A program made the translations under genes and the position numbers. The notes below the pieces were generated by a model. The model had not been told where the DNA came from. It worked only from the letters and a program-made list of their open reading frames with translations, and did no database searches. A stretch of DNA of 53,499 nucleotides from an uncultured Erysipelotrichaceae bacterium (GTDB taxonomy: Bacteria; Bacillota_I; Bacilli_A; Erysipelotrichales; Erysipelotrichaceae): assembly GCA_946621045.1 (NCBI GenBank), contig CAMOOA010000001.1:1-53499 (forward strand), read 5' to 3'. Of the stretch, positions 34,698 to 41,867 are shown piece after piece. The stretch's first letter is position 1. Every line of letters starts with the position of its first letter.

Positions 34698-35500
34698 CGG
34701 CAATGCTGAAGCTGACGAATGTATGCAAGACATTCAATCCCGGTACGATCAACGAGAAGATTGCACTGAACCATGTCAATCTTGAACTTGAGGAAGAGGA
34801 TTTTGTGACGGTAATCGGCGGCAACGGCGCCGGCAAAAGTACGATGCTGAATGCGGTGGCCGGTGTATGGCCGGTTGATGAAGGTTCTATCTACATCAAC
34901 GGGATCGATGTCACCGGACTTCCCGACTTCAAACGCGCTTCCCTGATCGGACGTGTGTTCCAGGATCCCATGACCGGTACTGCAGCGGACATGCAGATTG
35001 AAGAGAATCTTGCGCTTGCCGCAAAACGCGGAAAACCGCGCGGTCTTTCCTGGAATGTCAAAGCAGAAGAACGTAAGATGTTCCGTGAAAAGCTTTCTAC
35101 TCTCGGTCTTGGCCTGGAAGACAGAATGCAGACAAAAGTCGGTCTGCTTTCGGGCGGACAGCGTCAGGCGCTCACCCTTCTGATGGCCAGCCTGCAGCGT
35201 CCGAAGATCCTGCTTCTGGACGAACATACCGCAGCGCTCGATCCGAAAACCGCAAGGCTTGTCCTTGATCTTACAAAAGAGATTGTTGAGGAGAATCACC
35301 TGACAACCATGATGGTCACCCACAACATGCGTGATGCGATTCATATCGGCAACCGCCTGATCATGATGGATGAAGGAAAGATCCTGCTCGATGTCCGCGG
35401 AGAAGAAAAGAAACGTCTCACGGTTGAAGATCTGATGAAAAAATTCGAAGCCGCAAGCGGTGAAGAATTTGCCAACGACCAGGCGCTTCTCTCAAAATAA
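34694..35500 (+). CDS. ABC transporter ATP-binding protein (TrpZ type)
   Basis: A 268-residue ATPase that drives import with the preceding permease and binding protein. It has Walker A GGNGAGKSTMLN, Q-loop RVFQDPMTGTA, signature LSGGQRQALTLLMA, Walker B ILLLDEHTAALDPKTA and H-loop MVTHNM. The start may be ATG 34694 or the Met three codons later. It ends the transporter operon with a terminator four bases after the stop. Confidence 0.92.
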   Translation: MTAMLKLTNVCKTFNPGTINEKIALNHVNLELEEEDFVTVIGGNGAGKSTMLNAVAGVWPVDEGSIYINGIDVTGLPDFKRASLIGRVFQDPMTGTAADMQIEENLALAAKRGKPRGLSWNVKAEERKMFREKLSTLGLGLEDRMQTKVGLLSGGQRQALTLLMASLQRPKILLLDEHTAALDPKTARLVLDLTKEIVEENHLTTMMVTHNMRDAIHIGNRLIMMDEGKILLDVRGEEKKRLTVEDLMKKFEAASGEEFANDQALLSK

Positions 35501-35503
35501 AAG

Positions 35504-35527
35504 GGAGTTCACTGAACTCCTTTTTTT
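35504..35527. terminator. Bidirectional terminator after the transporter operon
   Basis: GGAGTTC (35504-35510) pairs with GAACTCC (35514-35520) around ACT, followed by seven Ts on the plus strand. On the minus strand the stem is followed by CTTTTATTTT, so it can also end the mnmA-recD2 transcript. Confidence 0.9.
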
Positions 35528-35562
35528 CTGTATTCCGTGTATCAGCCAAAGGAAGCGGACAG

Positions 35563-35745
35563 TTATTCCTGTTCCATGATGTTATGAGGCTTCAAAAACG
35601 GATTGTTGTCGGAAACGTCGGAAAAAGGTCTGGTTCCGAAAATATCTTCGTTTCCGCCGGGAATCTTTTTGTCACCGCCGGCAACCTTTTTCAGGTCTTT
35701 GCTGCTGACTTTGAACTCCTTCTTTTTCTCTGCTTTCTGTTTCAT
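35563..35745 (-). CDS. Small peptide with a double-glycine leader
   Basis: A 60-residue protein I cannot assign to a named family. The N-terminus is basic and ends in FKVSSKDLKKVAGG, which fits double-glycine leaders of bacteriocins and peptide signals: Leu at -7, Val at -4, Gly at -2 and -1, acidic residue at -8. Cleavage after G24 would give a 36-residue, Pro/Asn/Asp-rich product without Cys. It begins 17 bases after the HD hydrolase gene. Only a weak ribosome binding site is visible, so it may depend on coupling. No C39 peptidase transporter is in the window. It could instead be an intracellular protein with a chance match. Confidence 0.6.
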   Translation of the reverse strand: MKQKAEKKKEFKVSSKDLKKVAGGDKKIPGGNEDIFGTRPFSDVSDNNPFLKPHNIMEQE

Positions 35746-35762
35746 AAAGTCGTTTTCTTTAC

Positions 35763-36353
35763 TTATTTAACGATATCGTTATCATACCGTTCGTTCAAGT
35801 ATTTAATCTCATCCAGATAGCTTTCTGCACGCGCGATGTCACGCGCAGAAGGATTCGGGATACGTGTAAGGTCCGAATTGTGTTCAAGATCCGCAAGCTT
35901 GACAGCGCGAGCGATCGGATTGGCTTTTACTCGTGCAAGATAATGCTCTCTCGGTTCACCGGGAAGTCTTGTCATTGCCTCAACCCCGCTTATGACAGCT
36001 TTCGGAAATCCGCTTTTCCGAAGGTCATCAAGCGTCATATCCGTATCTTCAATCACATCATGAAGCAGTGCAACGGTAATTTCCTGCGGACCGCCTTTTA
36101 CAAGCTGGGAGACGCGCACGGGGTGATAGATGTAATCCGTTCCGGATTTGTCGGTCTGTCCCTGATGCTGCTTCCGAGCGGTTTTAAATGCTTTTCTGAT
36201 CATTTCGGCATCATCCTCAAAGATCTGCAGGCCGTCCGGACAGAGATCTGATTTCTTCCACTGATCCGCGAAAAAATCATAGGTTTCCGGGATGCCGTTC
36301 TGATCCTGCTTCAGGATGGTGTTGTTCTGCGCTGTGAGAATCCAGTAGTTCAT
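35763..36353 (-). CDS. HD-domain hydrolase resembling the (p)ppGpp hydrolase domain
   Basis: A 196-residue protein with the metal-dependent hydrolase motifs of the SpoT/MESH1 type: ARKQHQGQTDKSGTDYIYHPVRV, ALLHDVIEDTDMT (HD and ED), and KLADLEHNSDLTRI. There is no synthetase, TGS or ACT domain, so it would only hydrolyse an alarmone or related nucleotide; this is an inference. I chose ATG 36353, whose ATGA overlaps the recD2 stop. An N-terminal stretch (about 1-45) is not part of the HD fold. Confidence 0.82.
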   Translation of the reverse strand: MNYWILTAQNNTILKQDQNGIPETYDFFADQWKKSDLCPDGLQIFEDDAEMIRKAFKTARKQHQGQTDKSGTDYIYHPVRVSQLVKGGPQEITVALLHDVIEDTDMTLDDLRKSGFPKAVISGVEAMTRLPGEPREHYLARVKANPIARAVKLADLEHNSDLTRIPNPSARDIARAESYLDEIKYLNERYDNDIVK

Positions 36354-38593
36354 TGCTGTACACTTCCTTTTTCCGGAGTTTCTCTTATATCCCATTCTTC
36401 ATCTGCCATGCGTGCCTCAAAAGCGCGGTTTATACGTTCGCTCAGCGTGGTTTTACGGATATGCCGTTCTTCGGTCCGGATTCCGTCCATGAAGGCTTCC
36501 CGGTCTCCCAGAAGGATCAATGACTGGCGGGCTCTGGAACAGCCGGTATAGATCAGCTTCCGCTGCAGCATGTAGCTGAACCGTTTCGTAATCGGAAAGA
36601 TCACGATCGGATATTCGCTTCCCTGGCTTTTGTGAACCGAAATACAGTAGGCAAGTGAAATATTCGCAAGGCTGTCGCCGGAGTATTCCACAAGGGTATC
36701 GTCAAAGCGAACGGTAAGCAGCGCCTGCCGGTTTTCCGTCTCCGACGCAAACAGAATCGCTTCCAGAGTTCCGATGTCGCCGTTGTACACATCATCATCC
36801 GGCTGGTTTTTCAGCTGAAGGATCTTGTCGCCCTCGCGGAATACGGTATAACCGACCTTCAGCTGGCGCCGGTGCGGGGACGGCGGATTAATGCATTCCT
36901 GCAGTGCATTGTTCAGAACGTCGATTCCGGCATTGGAGTTGTAGATCGGACTGATCACCTGAATATCATTAACGTCATATCCTTTTTCGAGGGCATTTTC
37001 CGCAATCGCAAGAACGTTGCGCTTGATATCTTCACTCGGGCAGTCATAAAACCGGACATCCTGACTTAACTGACTGAAATCAACCTCCGCGTTATGAATC
37101 TGATGGGCAAGCGAAATGACATCACTGCCCTCTTTCTGCCGGTGAATGTGCGCAAGGCGGATCAGAGGGAACCGTTCCGTACGGATCAGATCACGCAGCA
37201 CCGATCCGGGAGATACGCTGGGAAGCTGGTCCTCATCTCCGATAATGCAGATGCGCCGGATGCGTTTTGATGCCTTCAGAAGATTGGAAAACAGATATCC
37301 GTCGACCATGGAAAATTCATCGATAATAAGCAGATCGGCACTGAGGGGCTCTTCTTCGGTCACACCGAACGAATTGGTTTCAAGATCCCATTTCAGCAGC
37401 GAATGAATGGTCATGGATTCGCTGTCCGTAAGTTCCGCAAGCCGCTTGGCAGCCCTTCCGGTCGGCGCTGCCGTCAGTACCGTTGCGCCGGGATAAAGCT
37501 TCCGGAACAGGGTCACAAAGGCACGCACGACGGTGGTTTTGCCGGTTCCGGGCCCGCCGGTGACGATCATGAACGGCGACTCAAAAAATGCATGAATGGC
37601 CTGAATCTGACATTCGTCATACCGGATGCTTAAGGTTTCCTGCATTTCATCCAGATACTGCTCGAGCAGATCCGGGTCGCAGGGGTCGATCGGACTGTAG
37701 GGAAATCCGGAGAGAAACTCTGCAATTTCCGTTTCACTTTCATACTGTGATTTCGGGTATATTCTGCCGTTTTCCTCGATCAGAAGCCCCCTGCCGGCCG
37801 CATAGTCGAGATAATCACCCGGATTTGCGGCAGAATCGCCGTATTCTTTTCGGAACCGTTTAAACAGATTCTCCTCTTCAATATAGGAATCCCCTTCCTC
37901 CATGCACATATCCATGCACAGCGAGGTCATCATTGCGGTAAGGCGCCGGTCGTCCGAAGGATCAAAGCCGAGCGACATCGCAATCTTATCTGCGGTTTTA
38001 AAGCCAAATCCGTCACAGTCTTCCATGACGCGGTACGGATTCTCCTTCAGCTTGGACAGCGCCTGTTTCCCGTAGGCGCGGTTCAGACGCACAAGATTGC
38101 GGACACCGATTCCGTGGACATTCAGAAACCGGACCAATTCCGCCATGCCGTCATCTTCCTGGGCGATTCCGTTTTTAATGACTTCTGCCTTTTCTTCGGA
38201 CAGTCCGGGGATCTGATACAGAACCTCAGGATTGGAACGGATCAGGTCAAGACAGTCTTCTCCAAGCAGGCTGACAATTTTCTCAGCGGTCTTCCTGCCG
38301 ATTCCGGGAAACTGCACACCGCAGAGATACCGGATCACAGAATCCGCTTCATTGGGGAGCGGACGCTCAATGGCGTCGATTTTCAGCTGCATTCCGTAGC
38401 GCGGATGTTCCACATAGGTCCCGTAAAGACGGTAAAGGCAGTCAATCGCCGGGCGTTCCGGAAGAATTCCGGTAACGGTTATAACCTTTTCATGTTCATC
38501 CGCGATCCGGAACTTCATGACAGTATAAAAATTATCATCATTACGAAACAGAATATGAACCGGTTTTCCGGTAAGGATCACATCAGACTCCAT
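36350..38593 (-). CDS. recD2: ATP-dependent DNA helicase RecD2
   Basis: 5'-3' superfamily 1B helicase of the stand-alone RecD2 type, without RecBC (747 residues). It has an N-terminal OB and helix-hairpin-helix region (FPGIGRKTAEKIVSLLG, VHGIGVRNLVRLNRAYG), then Walker A VTGGPGTGKTTVV, AAPTGRAAKRLAE, Walker B LLIIDEFSMVD, GDEDQLPSVSPGSVLRDL, and the C-terminal motif AYCISVHKSQGSEYPIVIFP with YTGCSRARQSLILLG. Overlaps mnmA by 11 bases. Confidence 0.96.
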   Translation of the reverse strand: MESDVILTGKPVHILFRNDDNFYTVMKFRIADEHEKVITVTGILPERPAIDCLYRLYGTYVEHPRYGMQLKIDAIERPLPNEADSVIRYLCGVQFPGIGRKTAEKIVSLLGEDCLDLIRSNPEVLYQIPGLSEEKAEVIKNGIAQEDDGMAELVRFLNVHGIGVRNLVRLNRAYGKQALSKLKENPYRVMEDCDGFGFKTADKIAMSLGFDPSDDRRLTAMMTSLCMDMCMEEGDSYIEEENLFKRFRKEYGDSAANPGDYLDYAAGRGLLIEENGRIYPKSQYESETEIAEFLSGFPYSPIDPCDPDLLEQYLDEMQETLSIRYDECQIQAIHAFFESPFMIVTGGPGTGKTTVVRAFVTLFRKLYPGATVLTAAPTGRAAKRLAELTDSESMTIHSLLKWDLETNSFGVTEEEPLSADLLIIDEFSMVDGYLFSNLLKASKRIRRICIIGDEDQLPSVSPGSVLRDLIRTERFPLIRLAHIHRQKEGSDVISLAHQIHNAEVDFSQLSQDVRFYDCPSEDIKRNVLAIAENALEKGYDVNDIQVISPIYNSNAGIDVLNNALQECINPPSPHRRQLKVGYTVFREGDKILQLKNQPDDDVYNGDIGTLEAILFASETENRQALLTVRFDDTLVEYSGDSLANISLAYCISVHKSQGSEYPIVIFPITKRFSYMLQRKLIYTGCSRARQSLILLGDREAFMDGIRTEERHIRKTTLSERINRAFEARMADEEWDIRETPEKGSVQQ

Positions 38594-39731
38594 GATTTAC
38601 CTCTAACTGATCACGGATCTTCTGTGCAATATCGATTCCGTCCTGATAAACGGTATCTATGACTCCGCCTCCCAGCATGACATCACCGTCATAGAATACT
38701 GCTTCCTGTCCGGGGGTAACGGAACGGATTCCCTGCGGAAAGCTGACCCGGACCGTGTTTTCATCCACCCTCTCCAGGGTGACGGGCTGATCCTCCTGCC
38801 GGTAACGGAATTTTGCATGGACCTGCATCGGCAGATCCATATCCGCCAGTACATTCATGTCACGTACCAGACAGGAGGTGCTGTAAAGCCAGGATTCATC
38901 AGCGGTATCCGCAACATAAAGCTCGTTCTTTCCGACATCCTTGCCGATTACGTAGTACGGTCCTGTACCGCCGATATTCAGGCCTTTCCGCTGTCCGATG
39001 GTATAGTAAAGGACTCCTTTGTGCTCGCCGACCGTACGGCCGCTGATTTCAATGATCTTTCCGGGTTTCATCGGAAGATAGTTCGAGAGAAATTCCCGGA
39101 ATTTCCGTTCTCCGATGAAGCAGATTCCGGTGCTGTCCTTTTTCTTTGCGATGGACAGGTTCAGCTCCGCCGCAATCCGGCGCACTTCGGTTTTCGGAAC
39201 ATCGGCAAGCGGAAACAGAATCGAATCAAGACAGGAACGGTTGATTTCCGCCAGAAAGTAGGACTGATCCTTGGAGCGGTCCGATGCTTTCAGGATGGCC
39301 GGTTTTCCGCGGTAAGTGCCGTTTTTTGCATAGTGACCGGTAGCGAGAATATCGAATCCTTCCCGTTTTGCATAGGAAAGAAACTGATCAAACTTGATAT
39401 ATCTGTTGCAGAGGATGTCCGGATTCGGTGTCTGACCGCGCCGGTAAGTGCTTAGAAAAGTCTCAAAAACGTCGGTCCAGTATTCCTCAATGAAATCAAT
39501 CCGCTTGAGCGGAAGTCCGAGCGTATCGGCAGCGGACTGCGCATCCTGCCAGTCCTTTTCCTGCGTGCACTGGCCTTCATCAAGCGTCGGATTGCCGAGG
39601 ATGTCATCATTGGTAAGTGAATCCCAGTTGCGCATAAAAGCGCAGGTGACATCATATCCCTGCTCTTTCAACAGATATGCCGCAACCGCGGAATCCACGC
39701 CTCCGGAAAGACCAACCAGTATTTTGTTCAT
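38583..39731 (-). CDS. mnmA: tRNA-specific 2-thiouridylase MnmA
   Basis: Adds sulfur to wobble U34 of tRNA-Lys, -Glu and -Gln (382 residues). I chose ATG 39731, giving the family N-terminus NKILVGLSGGVDSAVAAYLL (PP-loop); the longer frame runs through a terminator. Catalytic Cys in NPDILCNRYIKFDQFL and in DSTGICFIGERKFREFL, and the C-terminal GQEAVFYDGDVMLGGG. A TATAAT lies only seven bases before the ATG, so the mRNA may have almost no leader. First gene of mnmA-recD2-HD-peptide. Confidence 0.96.
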   Translation of the reverse strand: MNKILVGLSGGVDSAVAAYLLKEQGYDVTCAFMRNWDSLTNDDILGNPTLDEGQCTQEKDWQDAQSAADTLGLPLKRIDFIEEYWTDVFETFLSTYRRGQTPNPDILCNRYIKFDQFLSYAKREGFDILATGHYAKNGTYRGKPAILKASDRSKDQSYFLAEINRSCLDSILFPLADVPKTEVRRIAAELNLSIAKKKDSTGICFIGERKFREFLSNYLPMKPGKIIEISGRTVGEHKGVLYYTIGQRKGLNIGGTGPYYVIGKDVGKNELYVADTADESWLYSTSCLVRDMNVLADMDLPMQVHAKFRYRQEDQPVTLERVDENTVRVSFPQGIRSVTPGQEAVFYDGDVMLGGGVIDTVYQDGIDIAQKIRDQLEVNHGV

Positions 39732-39738
39732 CCCGTCA

Positions 39739-39744
39739 ATTATA
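39739..39744 (-). promoter_or_regulatory. -10 element close to the mnmA start
   Basis: A perfect TATAAT on the minus strand ends seven bases before the mnmA ATG. The -35 region (CTGTTT at 17 bases) is weak and abuts the spx terminator. Transcription from here would begin at or next to the start codon. Confidence 0.4.
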
Positions 39745-39771
39745 GTACAGAACCGCAGACAAAACAGTAAA

Positions 39772-39800
39772 CAAAAACCGCAGAGAACATGCCTCTGCGG
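39772..39800 (-). terminator. Terminator after spx
   Basis: CCGCAGAG (minus strand 39800-39793) pairs with CTCTGCGG (39785-39778) around a seven-base loop, followed by TTTTTGTTT. It closes the mgtE-spx unit. Confidence 0.92.
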
Positions 39801-39828
39801 CTGAAACGATGCAATGAAATGTAATACA

Positions 39829-40266
39829 TCAGCCGTCTTTCTTCTCATCCGGCGTTCCGCATCCGAGATAATTCGGACAGGCGGCAGAACAGGAAGAATA
39901 TGCGATACGGCGGAGTTCCTGCGGTATAAACACTCCGATTTCCTCACTGTCGTAACCGACCTGAAAGCTTTTCTCATTCAGAATGATCGGACGTTTCAGA
40001 ACCGACGGATTATTCTGAATAAACCGGATCACCTCATTGAGCGACATACTGTCAACATCAATATTGTTCTCCGAAATCACTTTCGAACGTTTGGAAATCA
40101 GATCATCCGTTCCGTTTTCCGAACGCATCAGAAGATAGCGGATCTCATTCTCATCCAGCAGCGTCTTGAAAATATTCTTTTCGGTAAACGGAAGATTCCG
40201 GTCTTTCAGCCACTGTTTTACTTTCCGGCAGCTGGCACATCCGGGAGATGTATAAACTACAATCAT
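39829..40266 (-). CDS. spx: Spx-family RNA polymerase-binding redox regulator with Cys-rich tail
   Basis: ArsC-fold regulator that binds the RNA polymerase alpha C-terminal domain under disulfide stress. N-terminal redox switch C10-A-S-C13 in YTSPGCASCRK, then NGTDDLISKRSKV, SLNEVIRFIQNNPSVLKRPIIL and FQVGYDSEEIGVFIP, closely parallel to Bacillus Spx. At 145 residues it is longer than the usual 131. The extra C-terminal part carries C126, C130 and C136, which Bacillus Spx lacks. The gene lies 16 bases after mgtE and should share its transcript. Confidence 0.88.
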   Translation of the reverse strand: MIVVYTSPGCASCRKVKQWLKDRNLPFTEKNIFKTLLDENEIRYLLMRSENGTDDLISKRSKVISENNIDVDSMSLNEVIRFIQNNPSVLKRPIILNEKSFQVGYDSEEIGVFIPQELRRIAYSSCSAACPNYLGCGTPDEKKDG

Positions 40267-40282
40267 AACTACGCCTCAACAG

Positions 40283-41644
40283 TTATCGCAGATGCAGTAC
40301 AGCAGTTGCGATCGAAAAATAGATAAGCAGTGAAATCGCATCAATGATCGTTGTAAGCATCGGGGATGCCACAACAGCAGGATCAAGCTTCAGTTTTGAT
40401 ACGACAAGGACAAGCGTAGAAGCGGCAGTTTTGGCAAACAGAACCGCGCAGATGACCGTAAGACTGACCGTAAGAGCAACAGCTACCGTTGTATGATCCA
40501 TCAGCATGCATTTGGCAAAACAGGCAATACTGAGGGTTACGCCGCAGAGAATACCGACGCGCATCTCTTTCCATACAACTTTGACAAGGTCCTTGAATTC
40601 AACCTGTCCCAGCGAAAGCGAACGTACGACTTCGGCACTGGCCTGAGAGCCGCTGTTTCCGCCGGTATCCATCAGCATCGGAATAAAGGACGACAGAATA
40701 ATGTATTTGCTGAGGGCGTCTTCAAATCCGGTGATGATGCGGCCTGTAAACGTTGCGCTGATCATGAGCAGAAGAAGCCAGGGAATCCGCTTTTTCCAGG
40801 TTTCAAAGACGCCGGTGCGCAGATACGGCTTGTCGCTCGGAATGATGGCCGCCATACGTTCGAAGTCCTCGGTCGTTTCGCGTTCCATAATATCGAGAAC
40901 GTCGTCGACCGTGATAATACCGACCATACGGTTTTCCTTGTCAACGACCGGCAGTGCTTCGAAGTCGTATTTCTGGAAGATTCTGGCGACGGCTTCCTGG
41001 TCCGTGCTGGTATTGCAGGAAATGACTTCTTCATGCATGATGTCGCCGATTACTTTGTCTCCGTCATTGATAATGAGATAACGAAGTGCGACCGTGCCGA
41101 GCAGAAGCCGTTTCTTGTTCAGAACATAACACGTGTTAACCGTTTCCGAGTCCATTCCGATCTTGCGGATCCGCTCAATTGCCTCATGGACCGTCATCGT
41201 TTCGGTAAGATCGACAAACTCGACGGTCATGACAGATCCGGCGGAATCATCCGGATACTGAAGCAGATGATTGATATCGTTTCTGGTTTCCGGCTTTGCG
41301 TTGGCAAGCAGTTTTTTTACAACATTGGCCGGCATTTCCTCAAGAAGGTCCGCCGCATCATCGGCATAAAGGTTATCGATGACGGCACCGGCTTCCTTGT
41401 CGGAAAGTGACGTGATGATGTACTGCTGGCTGTCCACATCAAGCATGGCAAATACATCGGCTGCCAGCTCTTTTGGAAACAGACGGAACATCTTCAGCAT
41501 GTCCTCATCTTCCATCTGTTCCATAACCGCCGCAAGGTCGGCATTATTCATATCCTGCGCTTTTCCGCGCAGTCCCGCGTACTGCTTGTTTTTCAGCAGA
41601 TTGCGGAAGGAATCAAGTTCCTTTTCAATATTGAACTCTTCCAT
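40283..41644 (-). CDS. mgtE: Magnesium transporter MgtE
   Basis: Mg2+ channel of the inner membrane (453 residues). N-terminal Mg-sensing superhelix (about 1-135, with LYADDAADLLEEMP and LLQYPDDSAGSVMT), a CBS domain pair (about 140-260), a linking helix, and five membrane segments from about residue 285, including MLMDTGGNSGSQASAEVVRSL, the selectivity region, and the closing LLIYFSIATAVL. Start ATG 41644 has GGAGG seven bases upstream. It is preceded by a short overlapping ORF and a 13-bp inverted repeat, which suggests translation-coupled control. Confidence 0.96.
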   Translation of the reverse strand: MEEFNIEKELDSFRNLLKNKQYAGLRGKAQDMNNADLAAVMEQMEDEDMLKMFRLFPKELAADVFAMLDVDSQQYIITSLSDKEAGAVIDNLYADDAADLLEEMPANVVKKLLANAKPETRNDINHLLQYPDDSAGSVMTVEFVDLTETMTVHEAIERIRKIGMDSETVNTCYVLNKKRLLLGTVALRYLIINDGDKVIGDIMHEEVISCNTSTDQEAVARIFQKYDFEALPVVDKENRMVGIITVDDVLDIMERETTEDFERMAAIIPSDKPYLRTGVFETWKKRIPWLLLLMISATFTGRIITGFEDALSKYIILSSFIPMLMDTGGNSGSQASAEVVRSLSLGQVEFKDLVKVVWKEMRVGILCGVTLSIACFAKCMLMDHTTVAVALTVSLTVICAVLFAKTAASTLVLVVSKLKLDPAVVASPMLTTIIDAISLLIYFSIATAVLHLR

Positions 41645-41717
41645 CGTTATTCCTCCGGTAAATGATTTTCATGAATACTGCACACAACGGAACTTGATCT
41701 GATAAACTCTCTTTCAT
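41625..41717 (-). CDS. Probable 30-residue leader peptide overlapping the mgtE start
   Basis: An ORF with ATG at 41717 and TGA at 41627-41625, ending 20 bases inside mgtE in another frame. It reads MKESLSDQVPLCAVF and then MKIIYRRNNDGRVQY. Its Shine-Dalgarno GGGAGGTGA, eight bases before the ATG, is nearly perfect and better than that of mgtE itself. The start codon lies inside one arm of a 13-bp inverted repeat. This layout fits a regulatory leader whose translation opens or closes the mgtE start. Mg-responsive leader peptides exist before mgtA and mgtC in enterobacteria; similarity to those is not visible. Confidence 0.55.
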   Translation of the reverse strand: MKESLSDQVPLCAVFMKIIYRRNNDGRVQY

Positions 41718-41725
41718 GAAAATCA
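41663..41725 (-). repeat. 13-bp perfect inverted repeat in the mgtE leader
   Basis: Arms 41725-41713 (TGATTTTCATGAA on the minus strand) and 41675-41663 (TTCATGAAAATCA) are perfectly complementary, with 37 bases between them. The first arm contains the leader start codon; the second ends seven bases before the mgtE Shine-Dalgarno. As RNA they would form a stable stem. Confidence 0.8.
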
Positions 41726-41753
41726 CCTCCCTTCAGAACACATGTCTTTAACT

Positions 41754-41782
41754 ATTCTAAAATTATTTCAATCCGCATTCAA
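41754..41782 (-). promoter_or_regulatory. Promoter of mgtE-spx
   Basis: TTGAAT (minus strand 41782-41777), 17 bases, TAGAAT (41759-41754). A strong match giving a 5' leader of about 100 bases before mgtE. Confidence 0.75.
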
Positions 41783-41817
41783 GATTTGAAAAAAGAATAT
41801 AAACCGGTACACAAAAA

Positions 41818-41837
41818 AAGAAGGAACACCCCTTCTT
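41818..41837 (-). terminator. Terminator after yitT
   Basis: AAGAAGG and CCTTCTT (41837-41831 and 41824-41818) pair around six bases and are followed by Ts on the minus strand. It ends the ten-gene operon that starts with the nicotinamidase-like gene. Confidence 0.88.
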
Positions 41838-41867
41838 TCCGTCCGACAGAACCGTCCGATCCGATGC

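Noticed and set aside
41645..41753. M-box (ykoK) Mg2+ riboswitch before mgtE
   Set aside because: The leader is only about 100 bases and shows none of the conserved M-box core; the leader ORF and inverted repeat explain the space better.
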